Assembly (NCBI GenBank): GCA_022826125.1
Contig: JAJDVM010000184.1
Span: forward strand, 1 to 34,225
DNA length: 34,225 bases
Reading direction: 5' to 3'
From: Defluviicoccus sp.
Lineage (GTDB): Bacteria; Pseudomonadota; Alphaproteobacteria; MPNO01
Shown here in pieces: positions 8,031 through 16,929 of this stretch (its first letter is position 1; each line of letters starts with the position of its first letter). The notes under the pieces were generated by a model that had not been told where the DNA came from, made no database searches, and worked only from the letters and a program-made list of their open reading frames with translations. Both the position numbers and the translations under genes were made by a program.

Positions 8031-9350
8031 TCAGAACCCGAACAGGACTTCGGGCAGCCAGGTCGCCGTCTCCGGGTAGAAGGCCACCATGAGGAGCGTC
8101 AGCAGCTGCGCCGCGACGAACGGCGCGACCCCCTTGTACATGTCGCCATAGGTCATGTCGCGCGGAGCGATCGACCGCAGGTAGAAGATGGAGGGCGCCA
8201 TGGGCGGGGTCAGATAGGAGGTCTGCAGCACGATGCAGACCATCACCCCGAACCACAGCGGATCGATCTCGGATGCGCGGATGATCGGGTCCGAGATCGG
8301 CAGCACGATGATCAGCACCGAGATCCAGTCGAGCACGAAGCCCAGGATGAACACCACCAGCAGGAACAGGAGGATGATCTCCAGCTGGCCCAGCTGGTGG
8401 CCCTCGATGACCTCCGCCACCAGCTCGTCGCCGCCGTGGATGATGAAGATACTGGCGAACAGCACTCCGCCGATCACGATCATCATGACCATCGAGGTGA
8501 TCTTGATGGTCTGAGCCAGCGCCTTCTTGAGAACCTCGAAGGAAAACTGCTTGTAGGCGATGCTCAGCAGCACCGCGCCCGTCGCCCCCACCGCGGCCGC
8601 CTCGGTGGGCGCCGCGATGCCGGCGAAGATGCTCCCGAGAACGGCGAGGATCAGGAGCGCGGCGGGGACCAGCGCGGTCAGCAGGAGCCAGAGCTTCTCG
8701 CCGAGAGTGTGGTCGATCTCCGACGGGTCGAGCCCGGGGCCGGCGTCGCGCTGGATCGCGCAGCGCCCGACGATATAAAGCAGGAACAGCGCCACCATGA
8801 CTCCGGCGGGGATCAGGATGCCAGCGAACAGGTCGCCGACCGACATCTCGACGATCGAGGCGTAGACGATGATCACCACCGAAGGGGGGATCGTGGTGCC
8901 GAGCGAGCCGCCCGCGCACACCGTGCCGGCGGCGAGGTCCTTGCGGTAGCCGGTCGACATCATCGCCGGCACGGCCATCAGCCCGACCACGATCTCGACC
9001 GCGCCGACCACGCCGGAAGACGCGGCGAAGATGCCGCACATCACGATGGTGGTGATGGCGAGGCCGCCGCGGAACGGCCCGAACCAGACCTTGATGGCGT
9101 CGAACAACTTGGCCGCGATGCCGGCCCGCTCCAGCATCGCGCCCATGAACACGAACAGCGGAATCGCCGCCAGGATAAAGTTGGACGTGACGTCGTACAT
9201 CCGGCTGTGGAACTGGATCGGCAGGTTCATGCCGTAGGCGAAAATGCCGAACACGAAGGCCGTCCCGATCAGGCTGAACGCCACCGGTATCCCGGCGAAC
9301 ACCAGGACGAACAGGGCCGGGAACATGAAGACTGCGAGCGAAATGTCCAT
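8031..9350 (-). CDS. dctM: TRAP transporter large permease subunit (DctM family)
   Basis: 439 aa, the normal length. The protein is almost entirely hydrophobic with about 12 membrane segments; it starts MDISLAVFMFPALFVLVFAG and has GGSLGTTIPPSVVIIVYA in the middle, PTEAAAVG and LTPPMAPSIFYLRSIAP near the end, all DctM/SiaM landmarks. It forms the ion-coupled translocation channel in the inner membrane. The ATG follows the dctQ stop by 4 nt, showing tight coupling. Substrate type is not readable from the permease, but TRAP systems usually take organic acids, which fits the catabolic genes downstream. Confidence 0.96.
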   Translation of the reverse strand: MDISLAVFMFPALFVLVFAGIPVAFSLIGTAFVFGIFAYGMNLPIQFHSRMYDVTSNFILAAIPLFVFMGAMLERAGIAAKLFDAIKVWFGPFRGGLAITTIVMCGIFAASSGVVGAVEIVVGLMAVPAMMSTGYRKDLAAGTVCAGGSLGTTIPPSVVIIVYASIVEMSVGDLFAGILIPAGVMVALFLLYIVGRCAIQRDAGPGLDPSEIDHTLGEKLWLLLTALVPAALLILAVLGSIFAGIAAPTEAAAVGATGAVLLSIAYKQFSFEVLKKALAQTIKITSMVMMIVIGGVLFASIFIIHGGDELVAEVIEGHQLGQLEIILLFLLVVFILGFVLDWISVLIIVLPISDPIIRASEIDPLWFGVMVCIVLQTSYLTPPMAPSIFYLRSIAPRDMTYGDMYKGVAPFVAAQLLTLLMVAFYPETATWLPEVLFGF

Positions 9351-9354
9351 CGGG

Positions 9355-9891
9355 CTACGCCGCGACGTCGTCGGCGTGTTCGAGCGGCGAGGGTTCGAGG
9401 CCCCGAACGGCGCGGCAATGGCGGATGAACTCCGCGATCGCCTGGAACATCAAGGAGACGAAGCCGACCAGGATGCCGCCGTAGAGCGGCCAGATAAGCG
9501 GCTTCCACGGGCTGACCGGCTCAAGCTGTCCGGTCAGAAAGGCCTCCAGCCAGCCGGTATAGGCGCCCAGGATCAGGCAGCCCAGCGCCGGGAAGATCAG
9601 GAACAGGTAGACGAGTAGATTGATCAGGTCCTGGTTCTTGCGCGGCAGGCGGGTCGACAGGAAGTCGATCCGGATATGGCCGTTGCGGCGCAGCGTGTAG
9701 CCGGCGGCGAACAGGAAGCCGATGCCGTTCAGCATGTAGGCGATGTCGTAGGCCCACAGCGTCGGCGCCCCGAAGACGCGGCGCGACACCACCTCGTACA
9801 GCATGTCGACGATCATCACGAAGAGGAACGCCATCGCGATGGCGGCGAGGAAGTCGTTGACGCGGTCGATCGCGCGCAGGAACGAGGTCAT
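9355..9891 (-). CDS. dctQ: TRAP transporter small permease subunit (DctQ family)
   Basis: 178 aa with four hydrophobic helices. Landmarks are FLFVMIVDMLYEVVSRRVFG, WAYDIAYMLNGIGFLFAAGYTLRRNGHIRIDFL split over helices 2 and 3, and WPLYGGILVGF in helix 4. The RRNGHIRID stretch is diagnostic of DctQ. It pairs with DctM in the inner membrane. It lies between dctP (66 nt upstream) and dctM (4 nt downstream) in the same orientation, the standard order P-Q-M. Confidence 0.95.
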   Translation of the reverse strand: MTSFLRAIDRVNDFLAAIAMAFLFVMIVDMLYEVVSRRVFGAPTLWAYDIAYMLNGIGFLFAAGYTLRRNGHIRIDFLSTRLPRKNQDLINLLVYLFLIFPALGCLILGAYTGWLEAFLTGQLEPVSPWKPLIWPLYGGILVGFVSLMFQAIAEFIRHCRAVRGLEPSPLEHADDVAA

Positions 9892-9957
9892 CGGGAACTC
9901 GAGACCGGGAGGATGCGCGGGGCGAAGGCCCGCCCCGCGCTCCCGTACCGTACCGGT

Positions 9958-11022
9958 CTAGTTATGCCGATAGACGCCGAACTTCTTGTAGCGGCTGTAG
10001 AAGCCCCAGTAGGAATCGGAGACGCGCTCCATCCAGTCGTTGCCCTTGGCCTTCTGCGCCTTGGCCTGCTCCGCCGACCAAGAGCGGCCGAGCTCCTCGA
10101 TCTTGGCCTGGGCCGCGGGGTCGAGCGTGATCCAGGTGTTCCTGCCCGCCATCAGCTTTTCCACCGCATCGAGATCCTGGATGCCGATGGCCATCGCCGT
10201 CTGGAAAGCCGAGAGCTGGCCCGCGGCGCTGATCTGGTCCCTGATCTGCTTGGGCAGCTTGTTCCAGGTCTCCAGCTTGAACGTCGCTTCGTTCATATGC
10301 GAGGGGCTGTGGAGTCCCGGCATGATGATGTACTTGGCGACCTTGTGGAAACCCATCTTGATGTTGGTCGCGGGCGTGACGAACTCGTTCGCGTCGATCA
10401 CGCGGCGTTCCAGCGCGGTGTAAATCTCGCCGCCGGGAAGCACCACGGCCGAAGCCCCGAGCGATTTGAGGATCTCCGCCCACGGGCCGGCGGTGCGGAT
10501 CTTCATGCCCTTGAAGTCGGCGATGGTCTTGACCGGCTTGTGCGAATGCAGCAGGAACTCGGTCGACCCCATGCCGGAGAGCACCGGGTGGAGTCCCATC
10601 TGCTTGTGCCGGAAGTCCTCCAGCAGCTTGGTGCCGTCAGCGCCGACGTACCAGTGCATGAACTCTTCCATCGGCATGCCGCCGACCATGCCGCCGAAGA
10701 TGCCGTTCGCCGGGTCGTCGTTCACCTGGTAGCCGGGATAGTTGTAGGAGATGTCCGCCGTGCCCTTCTGGACGGCTTTCAAGCCGTCGAAGGCCCCGGC
10801 GATCACACCGACGCTGAAGCCCTTGATCTTGACCTCGCCGTTGGTCATGAGGTCGACGGCGTCGATGAATTTCTGCTGGTAGTTGTTCCAGAATCCGCCC
10901 TTGGCCGAGACGTAGGACGTCATCTTGAACTCGTACTTCTGAGCCTGCGCCGGGCCGGCAATCGAGCCCGCGGCGAGGGCCGCCGCTCCGGCGGCGATCG
11001 CCAGATGCTTCAAACGGATCAT
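9958..11022 (-). CDS. dctP: TRAP transporter substrate-binding protein (DctP family)
   Basis: 354 aa. A signal peptide is evident: basic MIRLKH, a long Ala/Gly core, and a GPAQAQ cleavage site near residue 28. The mature part contains MEEFMHWYVGADGTKL, MKIRTAGPWAEILKSLGAS and LPGGEIYTALERRVIDANE, the latter two marking the DctP fold with the conserved Arg that binds a carboxylate. It would be periplasmic and deliver an organic acid to DctQM. The subfamily with SPASHMNEATF-like segments is common near Rieske and flavoenzyme catabolic genes. The ATG at 11020-11022 has GGGAGA 11 nt upstream and begins the signal peptide. First gene of the proposed six-gene minus-strand operon. Confidence 0.95.
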   Translation of the reverse strand: MIRLKHLAIAAGAAALAAGSIAGPAQAQKYEFKMTSYVSAKGGFWNNYQQKFIDAVDLMTNGEVKIKGFSVGVIAGAFDGLKAVQKGTADISYNYPGYQVNDDPANGIFGGMVGGMPMEEFMHWYVGADGTKLLEDFRHKQMGLHPVLSGMGSTEFLLHSHKPVKTIADFKGMKIRTAGPWAEILKSLGASAVVLPGGEIYTALERRVIDANEFVTPATNIKMGFHKVAKYIIMPGLHSPSHMNEATFKLETWNKLPKQIRDQISAAGQLSAFQTAMAIGIQDLDAVEKLMAGRNTWITLDPAAQAKIEELGRSWSAEQAKAQKAKGNDWMERVSDSYWGFYSRYKKFGVYRHN

Positions 11023-11058
11023 GCCTGGTATCTCCCTGTCCTTTGGGTTCGCGACGCG

Positions 11059-11064
11059 AGTATA
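11059..11064 (-). promoter_or_regulatory. Candidate -10 element of the TRAP operon
   Basis: On the minus strand TATACT sits 37 nt before dctP, in the 193-bp gap shared with the divergent Rieske gene. The best upstream box, TTGTGC, is 19 nt away, so the promoter is weakly supported. The -10 overlaps an 11-nt motif (GTATAGACATA on plus) that recurs at 30008-30018, possibly a shared operator. Confidence 0.3.
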
Positions 11065-11215
11065 GACATAGAAGAGCGACCGTGCACAACGACGCCGCGC
11101 GGCAATTGTCAAGATGCCGGTCGGCGACTTTTCCGCCCGAACGACCGTTGCGCTTCCGATCGGTCGGACCGGACGCATTGTGCGCCCGCGGGAATCGCGG
11201 CACCATCCCCGGGTC

Positions 11216-12298
11216 ATGGCACAGGCGGATACGCGACCGGTCGAAGCCGAGGATGTCGAGCGAATTCGCGAGCGGCGCCGGCGCGCCTCCGAACGGGGGC
11301 GGTGGCGCGCGGTGGAGGAGGCGTTCGAGGCGGGGCTCAGGAACCACTGGTACGCGCTGGCGCCCTCTGCCGCCCTCGGGGACACGAACCCGCTCCCGCT
11401 CCGCCGCATGGGCGAGGATCTGGCGCTGTGGCGCGATGCGGCGGGCGCGCTCCACCTGTTCGTGGATTCGTGCGCGCATCGGGGCGCCAGACTGTCGCTC
11501 GGGGCGGTGGTGGGCGACCGGCTGTGCTGCTGCTACCACGGCTGGGCCTATGACGGCACCGGCCAGTGCGTCTCCATCCCGTCCGAGGGCGGCGCCTGCG
11601 AGCTCGCGCGGGAAGCCCGCGTACGCTCCTACCCGGTCGAAGAACATGGCGGGCTGATCTTCGGCTGGTTCGACGACGACGGGCAGGCGCCCGGACGGGA
11701 CTGTCCGAACCCGGAGGAGCTGGAAAGCCCGGAATGGAGCGGCTTCATCGTCCCGCACGAGTGGCACGGCGTGGGCTGGTTCCGGGTGCTCGAGAACCTG
11801 GTCGATCCGATCCACGCGCCGTTCCTGCACGCCGGCACCTACACCATGGGGCATGGCGCGCTGCAGGACGTCATCGCGGTCGAGGACCGACCGGGCGGGC
11901 TGTTCGTCAAACGCGAGGGGCAGGAGCTCGTCAGCTTCGACTACAGCACCTACCACTTCCCCAACTGGTGCGAGGTCGACGTGCCCTACCCGTGGTCGGC
12001 GGGCCCGGGCGGGGCGATGCGGGTGCTGGTCTTCGTGACCCCTATCGACGGCGAAGCGACCCAGGTCTACATGGTCCGCAAGCGCCGGATCACCGGCTGG
12101 AAGTGGTGGATCTGGTGGAGCCTCTGGCACCTCCGCCTGCGCCGCAAGATGTACGACGTGCTCGACGGGGACGAGGCGGCGCTGACCTCGCAGCGCGGCC
12201 GCCATGCGCTCGACAACGAGTTCCTGGCCCAGTCGGATCTCGGCATCGTCCGCATGCGCCGGCTGTTCGCCGACGCCCATGCCCGGCTTGCCCGCTGA
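11216..12298 (+). CDS. Rieske 2Fe-2S aromatic ring-hydroxylating oxygenase, alpha subunit
   Basis: 360 aa. The Rieske cluster ligands are C86-x-H88 (DSCAHRGA) and C105-x2-H108 (CCCYHGWAYD). The catalytic mononuclear iron site is ENLVDPIHAPFLH, with D197, H200 and H205 in the D-x2-H-x4-H spacing. This is a phthalate/vanillate/phenoxybenzoate-type oxygenase needing a separate reductase, which is not in the window. It would hydroxylate or O-demethylate an aromatic or similar substrate in the cytoplasm. The stop is followed 1 nt later by the next gene. It diverges from the TRAP operon, so the imported acid may be its substrate (inference). The ATG lacks a good ribosome binding site; upstream in-frame codons give unusual N-termini. 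Confidence 0.93.
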   Translation: MAQADTRPVEAEDVERIRERRRRASERGRWRAVEEAFEAGLRNHWYALAPSAALGDTNPLPLRRMGEDLALWRDAAGALHLFVDSCAHRGARLSLGAVVGDRLCCCYHGWAYDGTGQCVSIPSEGGACELAREARVRSYPVEEHGGLIFGWFDDDGQAPGRDCPNPEELESPEWSGFIVPHEWHGVGWFRVLENLVDPIHAPFLHAGTYTMGHGALQDVIAVEDRPGGLFVKREGQELVSFDYSTYHFPNWCEVDVPYPWSAGPGGAMRVLVFVTPIDGEATQVYMVRKRRITGWKWWIWWSLWHLRLRRKMYDVLDGDEAALTSQRGRHALDNEFLAQSDLGIVRMRRLFADAHARLAR

Positions 12299-12299
12299 C

Positions 12300-13316
12300 A
12301 TGGAGGGCGAGGGAGACCGGGAGCTATCGATCGAGGGGCTTGCGCTCGACCGCGGCACCCGCTCGACCGCCCGGTTCCGCGCCGCCGAGCTCGCCGACGG
12401 GAGTTGGGTGGAGATCGCGGCGATGGTCGTCCGGGGGACCTCGCCCGGCCCCGTCTTCTATCTCGGCGCGGCGTTCCACGGCGACGAGATCGCCGGCACC
12501 CAGATCGTGGGCCGCGTGGCGAGCGGCATCGACCCGGCGGAGCTGCGCGGCACGCTGATCGCGGTGCCGGTCCAGAACCCGCTCGCCTTCCAGGTCCAGC
12601 ACCGCTTCTTCGTCGGTCACATGCTGAAGTCGCCGATGGACCAGAACCCGGCCGATCCCTGGGCGGCCTTTCCGGGCGACGCCGACGGCAACACGGCATC
12701 GATCGTCGCGCACACGATTTTCGAGAACCTGATGCGCCACGCCGACTACATGATCGACGTGCACACGCCGACGACCGGCGGCCGCTACGCGCCTTTCGCG
12801 TTCCTCCCGCCGACCCGCTGCGGCGCGGCGGTGAATGGGGCCGAGGCGCTCGCGCGCGCGTTCGGGGCCGATTACATCCTCGCCAACGACAAGGGCATGT
12901 ATGTCGGCGACAGGAACCCGCACACCGTGATGGGCGAGCGCGGCGTGCCCGCCTTCGGGATCGAGATCGGAGAGGGCGGGCGCATCGAGGGGGAAGAGGT
13001 CGCGACCGGCGTGCGCGGGATCGCCAACGTGCTGCGCAAGGTGGGAATGCTGGAGGGTAAGGTCGAGCAGTCGGGCCGCAACCTCGTGATACGGACCATG
13101 GACGTGATCCGCGCCCGCCGGGCCGGCGTGCTGACGCTCCATGTGGGGCTCAACGACGAGGTTTCGCCGGGCCGGCACGTCGCCACCATCACCGACCCGT
13201 TCGACCGGCCGATCGAGGAGATCGTCTCGCCGCGCGGGGGTCCGGTGGTGCGGATCGCCACCCACCCCACGGTGTCGACCGGCGAGCGGGTGGTCCAGCT
13301 CGGCGTCCCGCGCTAG
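12300..13316 (+). CDS. Succinylglutamate desuccinylase/aspartoacylase family zinc hydrolase
   Basis: 338 aa. The zinc-binding H60-x2-E63 motif (AAFHGDE) and the third ligand H155 (MIDVHTP) are present, and FGIEIGEGG (Glu222 or 225) supplies the catalytic Glu, the layout of AstE/AspA carboxypeptidase-fold enzymes. The C-terminal beta domain carries RARRAGVLTLHVGLNDEV, typical of the predicted deacylase branch. Such enzymes hydrolyse N-acyl or ester-like bonds of small acids. It begins 1 nt after the Rieske stop and is followed 7 nt later by the M28 gene, so the three form an operon. The true substrate is unknown. Confidence 0.9.
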   Translation: MEGEGDRELSIEGLALDRGTRSTARFRAAELADGSWVEIAAMVVRGTSPGPVFYLGAAFHGDEIAGTQIVGRVASGIDPAELRGTLIAVPVQNPLAFQVQHRFFVGHMLKSPMDQNPADPWAAFPGDADGNTASIVAHTIFENLMRHADYMIDVHTPTTGGRYAPFAFLPPTRCGAAVNGAEALARAFGADYILANDKGMYVGDRNPHTVMGERGVPAFGIEIGEGGRIEGEEVATGVRGIANVLRKVGMLEGKVEQSGRNLVIRTMDVIRARRAGVLTLHVGLNDEVSPGRHVATITDPFDRPIEEIVSPRGGPVVRIATHPTVSTGERVVQLGVPR

Positions 13317-13323
13317 GGCGCCA

Positions 13324-14577
13324 ATGGCGGAACGCGACCCAATCGTGGAAGCGATCCGGCGTTCGGACCGGATCGTCGAGGACTTCGCGGCGCTCACCGC
13401 TTGCGGCGGCCGCCTCGTCGGCTCGGAAAGCGAGAAGGCGGCTTCCGGGTTGCTCGAAGCGCGGTTGACCTCGATCCCCGGCGCCATCGTGTCGACGCAT
13501 GAATTCGCCTATCGGCGCTGGACCAATTTCGCTTACGACCTCGCTCGACTCTCGCCGGAGCCGTCGACAGGACTTCGCTGCCATCCGCTCGTCGGGTCCG
13601 ACGGCACGGACGGCATCGAGGGAGAGGCGGTCGATCTCGGCCGGGGAACCGAGGAAGACTTCGAACGCGCCGCGGGTCAGGTACGGGGCAACTTCGCGCT
13701 GGTTCGCCACGAATACCCGTTCTCCCGAAACACGATCCACCGCCGGGTGAAGTACCGGCTGGCGCTCGACCGTGGCGCGACGGGTTTCATCGTCGCCAAC
13801 CCGATGCCGGAGGCGGGGCTGGTGACCGGTGGCGCCGGACAGGATTCGGAGCTGAACATCCCGGCCGTCGGCGTCGACCGTGCGACGGCGCGAGAGATCG
13901 CAGGCTCGCGCATCCGCCTCACGGTCGACAACCGGCGCGACGACGACACCGGCCGCAACCTGATCGCCGAGATACCCGGCCGGAGCCAGGAATGGGTCGT
14001 GCTGTGCGCCCATTACGACGGCCACGACCTCGCCGACAGCGCGCTCGACAACGCGACGGGGGTCGTCGCGGCGCTGGAAATCTTGCGTTGCCTCGCCCCG
14101 CTTTCTGGCGAACTGCCGCGCGGCCTGCGGGCGATCCTGTTCACCGCGGAGGAAACCGGGCTCCTCGGCTCGCGGCTCTACGCCGACGGGCTGGACGACG
14201 CGGAACGGCGGGCGATCGCCGCCGTCGTAAACCTCGATACGCTCGGCGGGAGCGCCGACTTCACCTGCCTGACCAGCGGGTTCGCGGCGCTCGACGAGTT
14301 CGTGTCCGCGGTCTCGGCGGAATGCGGCCTTTCCCTCGCGACCTGGCGGCCGCTGATGCGGAACTCGGACCATTTCAACTTCGCCCGCCACGGCATCCCC
14401 GCGCTCCGCCTCATCGCGGGGTTCGACGATCCCGACGCGGGCGCCCGTTACCTGCTGACCGAGGCCGACACCGCCGACCGGGTGAGCGCGGAGGAGCTGA
14501 GACGCGGCGCCGTCGTCGCGGCCGAGCTGGTGTGGGCCGCCCTCACCGCCTCGGCGGGATTCCCCGGCGGGGGGTAG
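13324..14577 (+). CDS. M28 family zinc aminopeptidase-like hydrolase
   Basis: 417 aa. All M28 metal and catalytic motifs are visible: CAHYDGHD (H230), SALDNATG (D242), TAEETGLLGS (E276/E277), VVNLDTLGG (D305) and NSDHFNF (His). A PA-like inserted domain lies between about 90 and 205. There is no signal peptide, unlike many secreted M28 enzymes, so this one is cytoplasmic and may act on a small amide as glutaminyl-cyclase-like or carboxypeptidase-like relatives do. It is the third gene of the Rieske/AstE-like/M28 set, so two zinc amide hydrolases follow one oxygenase; a pathway for an N-acylated aromatic is a reasonable inference. Confidence 0.92.
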   Translation: MAERDPIVEAIRRSDRIVEDFAALTACGGRLVGSESEKAASGLLEARLTSIPGAIVSTHEFAYRRWTNFAYDLARLSPEPSTGLRCHPLVGSDGTDGIEGEAVDLGRGTEEDFERAAGQVRGNFALVRHEYPFSRNTIHRRVKYRLALDRGATGFIVANPMPEAGLVTGGAGQDSELNIPAVGVDRATAREIAGSRIRLTVDNRRDDDTGRNLIAEIPGRSQEWVVLCAHYDGHDLADSALDNATGVVAALEILRCLAPLSGELPRGLRAILFTAEETGLLGSRLYADGLDDAERRAIAAVVNLDTLGGSADFTCLTSGFAALDEFVSAVSAECGLSLATWRPLMRNSDHFNFARHGIPALRLIAGFDDPDAGARYLLTEADTADRVSAEELRRGAVVAAELVWAALTASAGFPGGG

Positions 14578-14578
14578 G

Positions 14579-14612
14579 GCCTGCCCTGAGCCTGTCGAAT
14601 GGGGCGTACCAC
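14579..14612. repeat. Short dispersed-repeat remnant
   Basis: GCCTGCCCTGAGCCTGTCGA and the following GGGGCGTACC resemble one arm of the small palindromic intergenic repeats common in alphaproteobacteria. It sits between the convergent M28 and quinone oxidoreductase stops. Only one arm is recognisable. Confidence 0.35.
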
Positions 14613-14648
14613 GGCTTCGACGGCGGTTCCATCCAGACCCGACAAGCC

Positions 14649-15626
14649 CTAGGTAAGCAGGATCGTCGAACCGGTCGTCCGCCTGGCCGCCAGGTCGCGG
14701 TGCGCATCGGCGGCGGCTTCGAGCGGGTAGACGTGGCCGACGGTTATCTTCACCGCGCCGGTCTGCACGACGTCCAGCAGCGAGCCCGCGAGATCGAGGA
14801 ACTCCTCGCGGGTGCGGGAATAGTGACCGAGGCTCGGATGGGTGAGGAAGACCGAGCCCAGGGGGCCCAGACGGCGCGGGTCGACCGGCGGCGGATCGCC
14901 CGACGCCTCGCCGTACTGCGCCAGCACGCCTCTCGTGGCGAGGCAGGAAAGCGAGCCTTCGAACGTGTCCTTTCCGACCGAATCGTAGACCGCCCGCGCG
15001 CCCTCTCCGCCGGTTATCTCGCGCACCCGAGCCGCGAAATCCTCGCTCGTGTAGACGATGGGATGGTCGCACCCGTTGGCCGCGGCGAGCGCCGCCTTCT
15101 CCTCCGTGCCGACGGTACCGATCACCGTGGCGCCGAGATGCTTCGCCCACTGGCAGAGGATCAGCCCGACCCCGCCCGCGGCCGCGTGCACCAGCACCGT
15201 ATCCCCCCGCTCCACTTGGCAGGTCCTGCGCAGCAGGTAGCTCGCAGTCATGCCCTTGACCATCATCGCGGCCGCGATGCGGTCGTCGATGTTGTCGGGG
15301 AGCGCCAGGCAACGCCATGCCGGCACGATGCGCGCCTCCGCATAGGCGCCGTCGCCGCCGCCCTGGGCGACGACCCTCTGGCCGACCGCGGGCTCCTCGA
15401 CGCCTTCGCCGACGGCTTCGACGGTGCCCGCCCCCTCGACCCCGAGCAAAGCGGGGAAGCCCTCGACCGGGTGCCGGCCCTCGCGGCGATAGATGTCGCG
15501 GTAGTTGACGCCCGCGGCGGTCTGGCGGACCAGCACCTCCCCCGGACCGGGCCGCGCAAGATCGACCTCTTCCAGGCGCAGCACCTCCGGCCCGCCGGTC
15601 TCGTGGAATCGAATGCACCGTGTCAT
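14649..15626 (-). CDS. NADPH:quinone oxidoreductase / zinc-independent MDR family alcohol dehydrogenase
   Basis: 325 aa, the usual length of quinone oxidoreductase (QOR). It opens with TRCIRFHETGGPEVLRLEEV, has NYRDIYRREGRHP (about 41-53), GVEGAGTVEAVGEGV, and the Rossmann motif AAAGGVGLILCQWAKHLGA (about 151-169) followed by IGTVGTEEKAALA. No catalytic-zinc Cys/His set is seen, consistent with QOR. Reaction: NADPH-dependent reduction of quinones or enones. GAGGGG lies 8 nt before the ATG at 15624-15626. It is alone on the minus strand, convergent to the M28 operon and divergent from the acyl-CoA dehydrogenase 139 nt away. Confidence 0.93.
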   Translation of the reverse strand: MTRCIRFHETGGPEVLRLEEVDLARPGPGEVLVRQTAAGVNYRDIYRREGRHPVEGFPALLGVEGAGTVEAVGEGVEEPAVGQRVVAQGGGDGAYAEARIVPAWRCLALPDNIDDRIAAAMMVKGMTASYLLRRTCQVERGDTVLVHAAAGGVGLILCQWAKHLGATVIGTVGTEEKAALAAANGCDHPIVYTSEDFAARVREITGGEGARAVYDSVGKDTFEGSLSCLATRGVLAQYGEASGDPPPVDPRRLGPLGSVFLTHPSLGHYSRTREEFLDLAGSLLDVVQTGAVKITVGHVYPLEAAADAHRDLAARRTTGSTILLT

Positions 15627-15765
15627 CGCCTGTCCCCTCGGAAGCGGCACCGGCGGCACTCTATTTCCGCGGTGCGCCGCGCGAAACCCGCGCCCCGGCG
15701 AGGCCCTTTCCCGAATGTCGCACGGCCGGCACGATGGGGACGGCGGCAAACCGATCGGACGGGCG

Positions 15766-16929
15766 ATGGATTTCGGGCTCACGGACGACCAGAAGGCGAT
15801 CGTCGAGGGCGTCGGCAAGGCGATCGAGGCCTTCGACGACTCGTACTGGCTGGAGCGCGACCGCGACGGTGAATTTCCGCACGCCTTCTACGATGCGATC
15901 GCCGCCGGCGGCTGGCTCGGGATCGCCATGCCGGAGACCTATGGCGGGGCGGGGCTCGGCGTGACCGAGGCGGCGCTGACGATGGGAACGATCGCGGGCT
16001 CGGGCGGGGCGATGGCGGCGGCGTCGAGCGTGCACATGAACATCTTCGGCCCCCGCGCCATCGTCGCCCACGGCAGCGAGGAACAGAAACGGCGCTGGCT
16101 GCCGCCGCTCATCGAGGGGCGGTACAAGATGTGCTTCGCGGTCACCGAACCGAACGCCGGGCTCGACACCGCCCGGATCGCGACCCGGGCCGACCGCGAC
16201 GGGGAGGGCTATCTGGTGCACGGCCAGAAGATCTGGACCTCGACCGCCCAGGTATCCGACAAGATCATGCTGCTCGCCCGTACCGCGCCGCGCCGGGACG
16301 ACGCGCCGACCGCCGGACTCAGCCTCTTCTATACCGATCTCGACCGTTCGACCGCCCGGGTTCGCGAGATTGAGAAGATGGGCCGGAAGGCCGTCGACTC
16401 CAACGAAATCTGGTTCGACGGCATGCGGTTTCCCGAAGACGACCGGATCGGCGAGGAGGGCAAGGGGTTCCGCTACATACTCGAGAGCCTCAATCCGGAG
16501 CGCATCCTGGTCGCCGCGGAAGCCGTCGGGATCGGCCGCGACGCCCTTCGCAGGGCGGCGCGATACGCCGGCGAGCGCGTCGTCTTCGGACGCCCGATCG
16601 GCGCGAACCAGGGTATCCAGCATCCGCTCGCGGCATCCTGGTCGGCGCTGGAGGCGGCCCACCTCGCGACCATGAGGGCAGCCTGGCTCTACGACCGGGG
16701 CGAAGCGTGCGGCGTGGATGCGAACGCCGCCAAGTATCTCGCCGTCGAGGCCGGGTTCGAGGCCTGCAAACAGGCGGTCGCGAGCCATGGCGGCATGGGC
16801 TATGCGCGCGAGTTCCACGTCGAGCGCCTGATGCGCGAGATCGTGATGCTGCAACTCGCGCCGGTCAGCCAGCACCTGGCCCTCAACTACATCGCCGAGC
16901 GGGCACTGGGGCTGCCCAAGTCGTACTGA
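15766..16929 (+). CDS. Acyl-CoA dehydrogenase family protein
   Basis: 387 aa. It begins MDFGLTDDQKAIVEGV and shows FAVTEPNAGLDT (flavin binding), GQKIWTSTA, RVVFGRPIGANQGIQHPLA and HGGMGYAREFHVERLMRE, all acyl-CoA dehydrogenase landmarks. At the position of the usual YEGT catalytic Glu it reads APVS, so that Glu is missing; E245 in LNPERILVAAE is at the site used as catalytic base by the isovaleryl- and long-chain enzymes, which could substitute. The C-terminus IAERALGLPKSY matches a common FadE-like subgroup. Substrate unknown, FAD bound, cytoplasmic. The ATG at 15766 is chosen because MDFGLTDDQ is the normal N-terminus; an upstream ATG at 15715 would add 17 odd residues. Confidence 0.92.
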   Translation: MDFGLTDDQKAIVEGVGKAIEAFDDSYWLERDRDGEFPHAFYDAIAAGGWLGIAMPETYGGAGLGVTEAALTMGTIAGSGGAMAAASSVHMNIFGPRAIVAHGSEEQKRRWLPPLIEGRYKMCFAVTEPNAGLDTARIATRADRDGEGYLVHGQKIWTSTAQVSDKIMLLARTAPRRDDAPTAGLSLFYTDLDRSTARVREIEKMGRKAVDSNEIWFDGMRFPEDDRIGEEGKGFRYILESLNPERILVAAEAVGIGRDALRRAARYAGERVVFGRPIGANQGIQHPLAASWSALEAAHLATMRAAWLYDRGEACGVDANAAKYLAVEAGFEACKQAVASHGGMGYAREFHVERLMREIVMLQLAPVSQHLALNYIAERALGLPKSY

